Assembly (NCBI GenBank): GCA_900539345.1
Contig: UQBS01000062.1
Span: 1 to 16,631, forward strand
Source of the DNA: an uncultured Coriobacteriaceae bacterium
GTDB taxonomy: Bacteria > Actinomycetota > Coriobacteriia > Coriobacteriales > UMGS124
Length of the DNA: 16,631 nucleotides
Direction: 5' to 3'
The notes below the pieces were generated by a model. It saw only the letters and a list, made by a program, of their open reading frames with translations. It did no database searches and had not been told where the DNA came from. Position 1 is the stretch's first letter. Each line of letters begins with the position of its first letter. Of the stretch, positions 14,280 to 16,631 are shown piece by piece. Both the position numbers and the translations under genes were made by a program.

Positions 14280-16322
14280 CTAGGCGAAATCAGCGACCAG
14301 GCTGTCAGCGGCGAGCTTGCCGAAGACGACCGTGTCGACGACGGCGTTGCCGCCCAGGCGGTTGGCACCGTGGATGCCGCCCGTAACCTCACCGGCAGCG
14401 TACAGGCCCTCGATCTTCTCGCCGCCGTCGGCAGCCATGACATGGCCGGCGGGGTCGATGGTCAGGCCGCCCATGGTGTGGTGCACGCAAGCCTGGCGAG
14501 GAGTGGCGACCCAGGGGCCGTTCTCAAGCTTGCAGGAGAAGAGCGTACGGCCGAACTCGTCGGAGCCAGACTCGACAGCCTCGTTGAAGGCGTCGACGGT
14601 GGCCTGGAGCGTGGCGGGATCCATCTCGAGCTTGCCAGCGAGGCCCTCGAGGGTGTCGTCCCACACGATGTAGCCGTTGTCGTTCAGGTAATCGAAGGTG
14701 AAGCCGTCAGCGGAGCGCCACTCGGGGTCGTGGATGTCGACGTACAGAGCGCCGTCGCCGGACTCGAGCATGTAGAAGATCTGGTCAGGCTGGTCGAGAA
14801 CGCCCAGGCAGATCTTGTCGCGGCGGCCGTCCTCCTGGACGAAGCGCTCACCGTTCTTGTTGATGAAGATGATCTGGTCGGTGCCGTTAACGTCACGCGG
14901 CGGGTACTTGGTGAGCTGGCCGTTCTGGATGTTGCCCAGGTACAGCAGCTGGATCTGGTCCATGTCGGTCAGCGAGCAGCCGGCAGCGGAGGCCATGGTG
15001 ATGCCGTCGCCCTGCGAGCAGGAGAAACGGTTGGTCGTGGCAACGCTGGAGAGGTCAGGCCACTTGCCGGTGTCGTTGTTGTCCTGGACCATCTTGGAGT
15101 TGGCTGCGAAACCACCGGTGGAGATGACGGCGCCGTCGGCGCAGGAGATGGTGAAGGAGTTGCCGTTGTGGTTGTCGGTAGCGACGACGCCAACAACCTT
15201 GCCATCCTCGAGCACCAGGTCGGTAGCGGTGGCCTCGTTGTACAGGGTGATCTTGTCGGCGAGGTCAACGAGGGCGGTGGCGTAGGTGGAGATCATGCCC
15301 GTGCCCATGGCCATCTTGGAGGTGTGGGTGCGCTGCCACAGCGAGCCGGCGCCCTGGCCGATCTCGTCGTAGAACTCCATGCCGAGGTCCTCGAGCCACT
15401 CAAGGCCGTCGAAGGCGTTGTAGGTCAGAGCCTTAACGAGCTCGGGGTCGGCAACCATGTCGCCGTTGATCCAGGTCTGGAGCGCGTACCACTCCTTGGT
15501 GTCGAACAGGTCGGTGCGACCGGAAGCCTTGTACTCCTCCCACTGCTCCTTGACGGGGGCCTGCATCTCCTCGAGGGCCTTCTGGGTGTCGGGGTCGTCG
15601 CTGGTGGCCTCGAGGGCCTTCTCGATGGTCGTCTTGACGGCGTCGGTCATCTCGACGTTTGCCTGCATGTCGGGGTCCGGGCAGTTGTAGATGGCGCCGC
15701 AGACGAGGGTGTCGCCGCCGCACTCGCCGTTCTTCTCGATGATGGCGACCTTCTTGCCCTGCTGGGCAGCCGCGATGGCAGCCACAAGGCCAGCGCCGCC
15801 GCCGCCGACGACGATCATGTCAGCGTCGCCGTCGCCATAGGCGGGGTACTCAACGGCATCCTGGAAGTTGGCAGGATCGCCGCCGGCCTGCTTGATGCAG
15901 TCCTCGACGAGGGAGATGAGCGTAGCGGAGGTGATGGTGGCGCCGGTGACCATATCGACAGCCAGGGAGTTGTTGGCAACGATCAGCTCGGGGAGCAGGT
16001 CAACAGGGGCCTTGCCGATGCTGTCGGCGACGGCGCCGGTCTTGTCGAGCAGCTGGCCGCCGATGCCGGGGGTCTCGGAGTTGGGGGAGACGGTAACGTC
16101 GGCGATCTTGCCGTCAGTAATGGTCACGCTGACCTCGAGGAGGTCGTTCATGGCCTGAGCGGAAGCGGTGTAGGTGCCGTCCTTGATCTCGGAAGCCTCA
16201 GCGAACGCAACGCCGCGAGTGCGGGAAGCGACGATGGGGGCTGCCACAGCAGCGGCCATCATGCCACCGACGAGCTGACGCCTGGAAATGGAGGTGCCAA
16301 GAGCAGTCATGGTGCGATTCAT
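14280..16322 (-). CDS. Tat-exported FMN/FAD-dependent reductase, urocanate/fumarate reductase-like
   Basis: The 680-residue protein starts at ATG 16322 with AGAAGGGGA 7 nt upstream. Residues 13-20 (SRRQLVGG) are a twin-arginine motif before a hydrophobic stretch, with likely cleavage near residue 42. Residues about 46-145 form an FMN-binding domain, with D123 and TGATITSA (126-133); T129 is the probable attachment site for covalent FMN. The FAD domain begins with IVVGGGGAGL (170-179). Active-site elements of the fumarate reductase family are present: RTH at 331-333, GERFVQEDGRRDK (491-503, with R500 or R501 as probable proton donor), HHTMGG (614-619) and NRLGG (654-658). GLYAAGEVTGG lies at 639-649. 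Domain order matches UrdA-type urocanate reductases. There is no haem domain, so electrons must come from another protein. The substrate is not deducible with confidence. It is a single gene with its own terminator. Confidence 0.93.
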   Translation of the reverse strand: MNRTMTALGTSISRRQLVGGMMAAAVAAPIVASRTRGVAFAEASEIKDGTYTASAQAMNDLLEVSVTITDGKIADVTVSPNSETPGIGGQLLDKTGAVADSIGKAPVDLLPELIVANNSLAVDMVTGATITSATLISLVEDCIKQAGGDPANFQDAVEYPAYGDGDADMIVVGGGGAGLVAAIAAAQQGKKVAIIEKNGECGGDTLVCGAIYNCPDPDMQANVEMTDAVKTTIEKALEATSDDPDTQKALEEMQAPVKEQWEEYKASGRTDLFDTKEWYALQTWINGDMVADPELVKALTYNAFDGLEWLEDLGMEFYDEIGQGAGSLWQRTHTSKMAMGTGMISTYATALVDLADKITLYNEATATDLVLEDGKVVGVVATDNHNGNSFTISCADGAVISTGGFAANSKMVQDNNDTGKWPDLSSVATTNRFSCSQGDGITMASAAGCSLTDMDQIQLLYLGNIQNGQLTKYPPRDVNGTDQIIFINKNGERFVQEDGRRDKICLGVLDQPDQIFYMLESGDGALYVDIHDPEWRSADGFTFDYLNDNGYIVWDDTLEGLAGKLEMDPATLQATVDAFNEAVESGSDEFGRTLFSCKLENGPWVATPRQACVHHTMGGLTIDPAGHVMAADGGEKIEGLYAAGEVTGGIHGANRLGGNAVVDTVVFGKLAADSLVADFA

Positions 16323-16631
16323 AACGATGTCCCCTTCTACTATGTAGTGCGCATCGAATACCGGCGCGCTTTGCAGCTTTTTGCGTCTGCAGATAACCGT
16401 ACGTTGAGGCTTCCCCACCTGCGTTGCGTGTCATCTGCGTTCGCTCGCTGCGCCGCGTCGCTGAATCCCATAATGGTCCCGAGGCACCCGCCAACGCAAT
16501 TCGCAAAATCGGTTAGTCGAGCAATTAACCCGCAGAGTTATGTGGTAATCTTCTAGGTTATAGACAGCGTTTACGCAGCTTGTAGCCTTGCTTGACAAAT
16601 CAAGCTTCCTTTTGGGCTTATTTGAAAAAAC
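16323..16631. other. Upstream region of the FMN/FAD reductase gene
   Basis: This 309-bp stretch contains the leader and promoter of the leftward reductase. On the minus strand a possible -10 TATAAC lies at 16557-16562 without a good -35, and TTGCGT-N18-CATTAT lies nearer the gene. The right end is AT-rich and has a short inverted repeat (16590-16605). No gene was found; the region may be shared with a divergent gene beyond the right edge. Confidence 0.45.
16590..16605. repeat. Short perfect inverted repeat GCTTGA-CAAA-TCAAGC
   Basis: Six-base arms (16590-16595 and 16600-16605) flank a 4-nt centre. The repeat contains TTGACA (16592-16597) on the plus strand, which could be the -35 of a rightward promoter with its -10 near 16618, although spacing of about 20 bp is long. 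A regulator site overlapping a promoter is possible. Confidence 0.35.

Noticed and set aside
14028..16556. Plus-strand open frame of 842 codons opposite the flavin reductase
   Set aside because: Antisense shadow of a gene with clear domains, strong start and terminator; its composition is Gly/Val-rich and repetitive.
1..16631. CRISPR arrays, tRNA or rRNA genes, insertion sequences, prophage genes
   Set aside because: Looked for by eye on both strands; no regularly spaced repeats, no recognisable RNA gene and no transposase or integrase frame was found.

Overview
The window looks like the chromosome of an anaerobic, GC-rich actinobacterium of the class Coriobacteriia, most likely family Eggerthellaceae (the Eggerthella, Gordonibacter, Slackia, Adlercreutzia group). 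This is inferred from content only: Tat-exported FAD reductases of the fumarate/urocanate reductase superfamily without haem domains, an extracytoplasmic multihaem cytochrome, and a regulator with about 12 membrane segments fused to a LuxR-type helix-turn-helix. That combination is characteristic of the family. No rRNA, tRNA, CRISPR array, transposase or phage gene was seen.

Layout. (1) 1-752 (-): N-terminal 250 residues of a Tat-exported FAD reductase that runs off the left edge. (2) 753-1335: regulatory gap between divergent genes, with a 19-nt inverted repeat. (3) 1336-6777 (+): five-gene ABC importer operon of the dipeptide/nickel family, made of a Tat-exported binding protein, two permeases and two ATPases. 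A hairpin follows the binding-protein gene and a strong terminator ends the operon at about 6885-6922. The first ATPase has a 13-histidine tract. (4) 7217-9940 (+): two genes for exported proteins. The first joins a three-haem cytochrome c domain to a sulfite-oxidase-like fold; the second is a haem-free protein with the same fold. A strong terminator follows. (5) 10094-11704 (+): membrane-bound LuxR-type regulator. (6) 11705-11917: short AT-rich gap between convergent genes holding two equally built dyads 45 bp apart. (7) 11918-12745 (-): Cof-type HAD phosphatase. (8) 13008-13811 (-): short-chain dehydrogenase with an enlarged nucleotide-binding loop. (9) 14280-16322 (-): complete Tat-exported FMN/FAD reductase of the urocanate/fumarate reductase type. 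(10) 16323-16631: its upstream region.

How the parts may work together (inference): the flavin reductases are terminal reductases outside the membrane and need electrons from a cytochrome, which the 7217 protein could supply. The LuxR-type protein next to the cytochrome pair is a plausible sensor-regulator for it. The importer, with its His-rich ATPase and a Cys/His cluster in its binding protein, may take up a metal or metal complex rather than peptide, but the sequence cannot settle the substrate. The most unusual points are the Sec-type export signals on sulfite-oxidase-like folds, one fused to haems, and the twin dyads at 11783-11853, which surround a possible antisense promoter.
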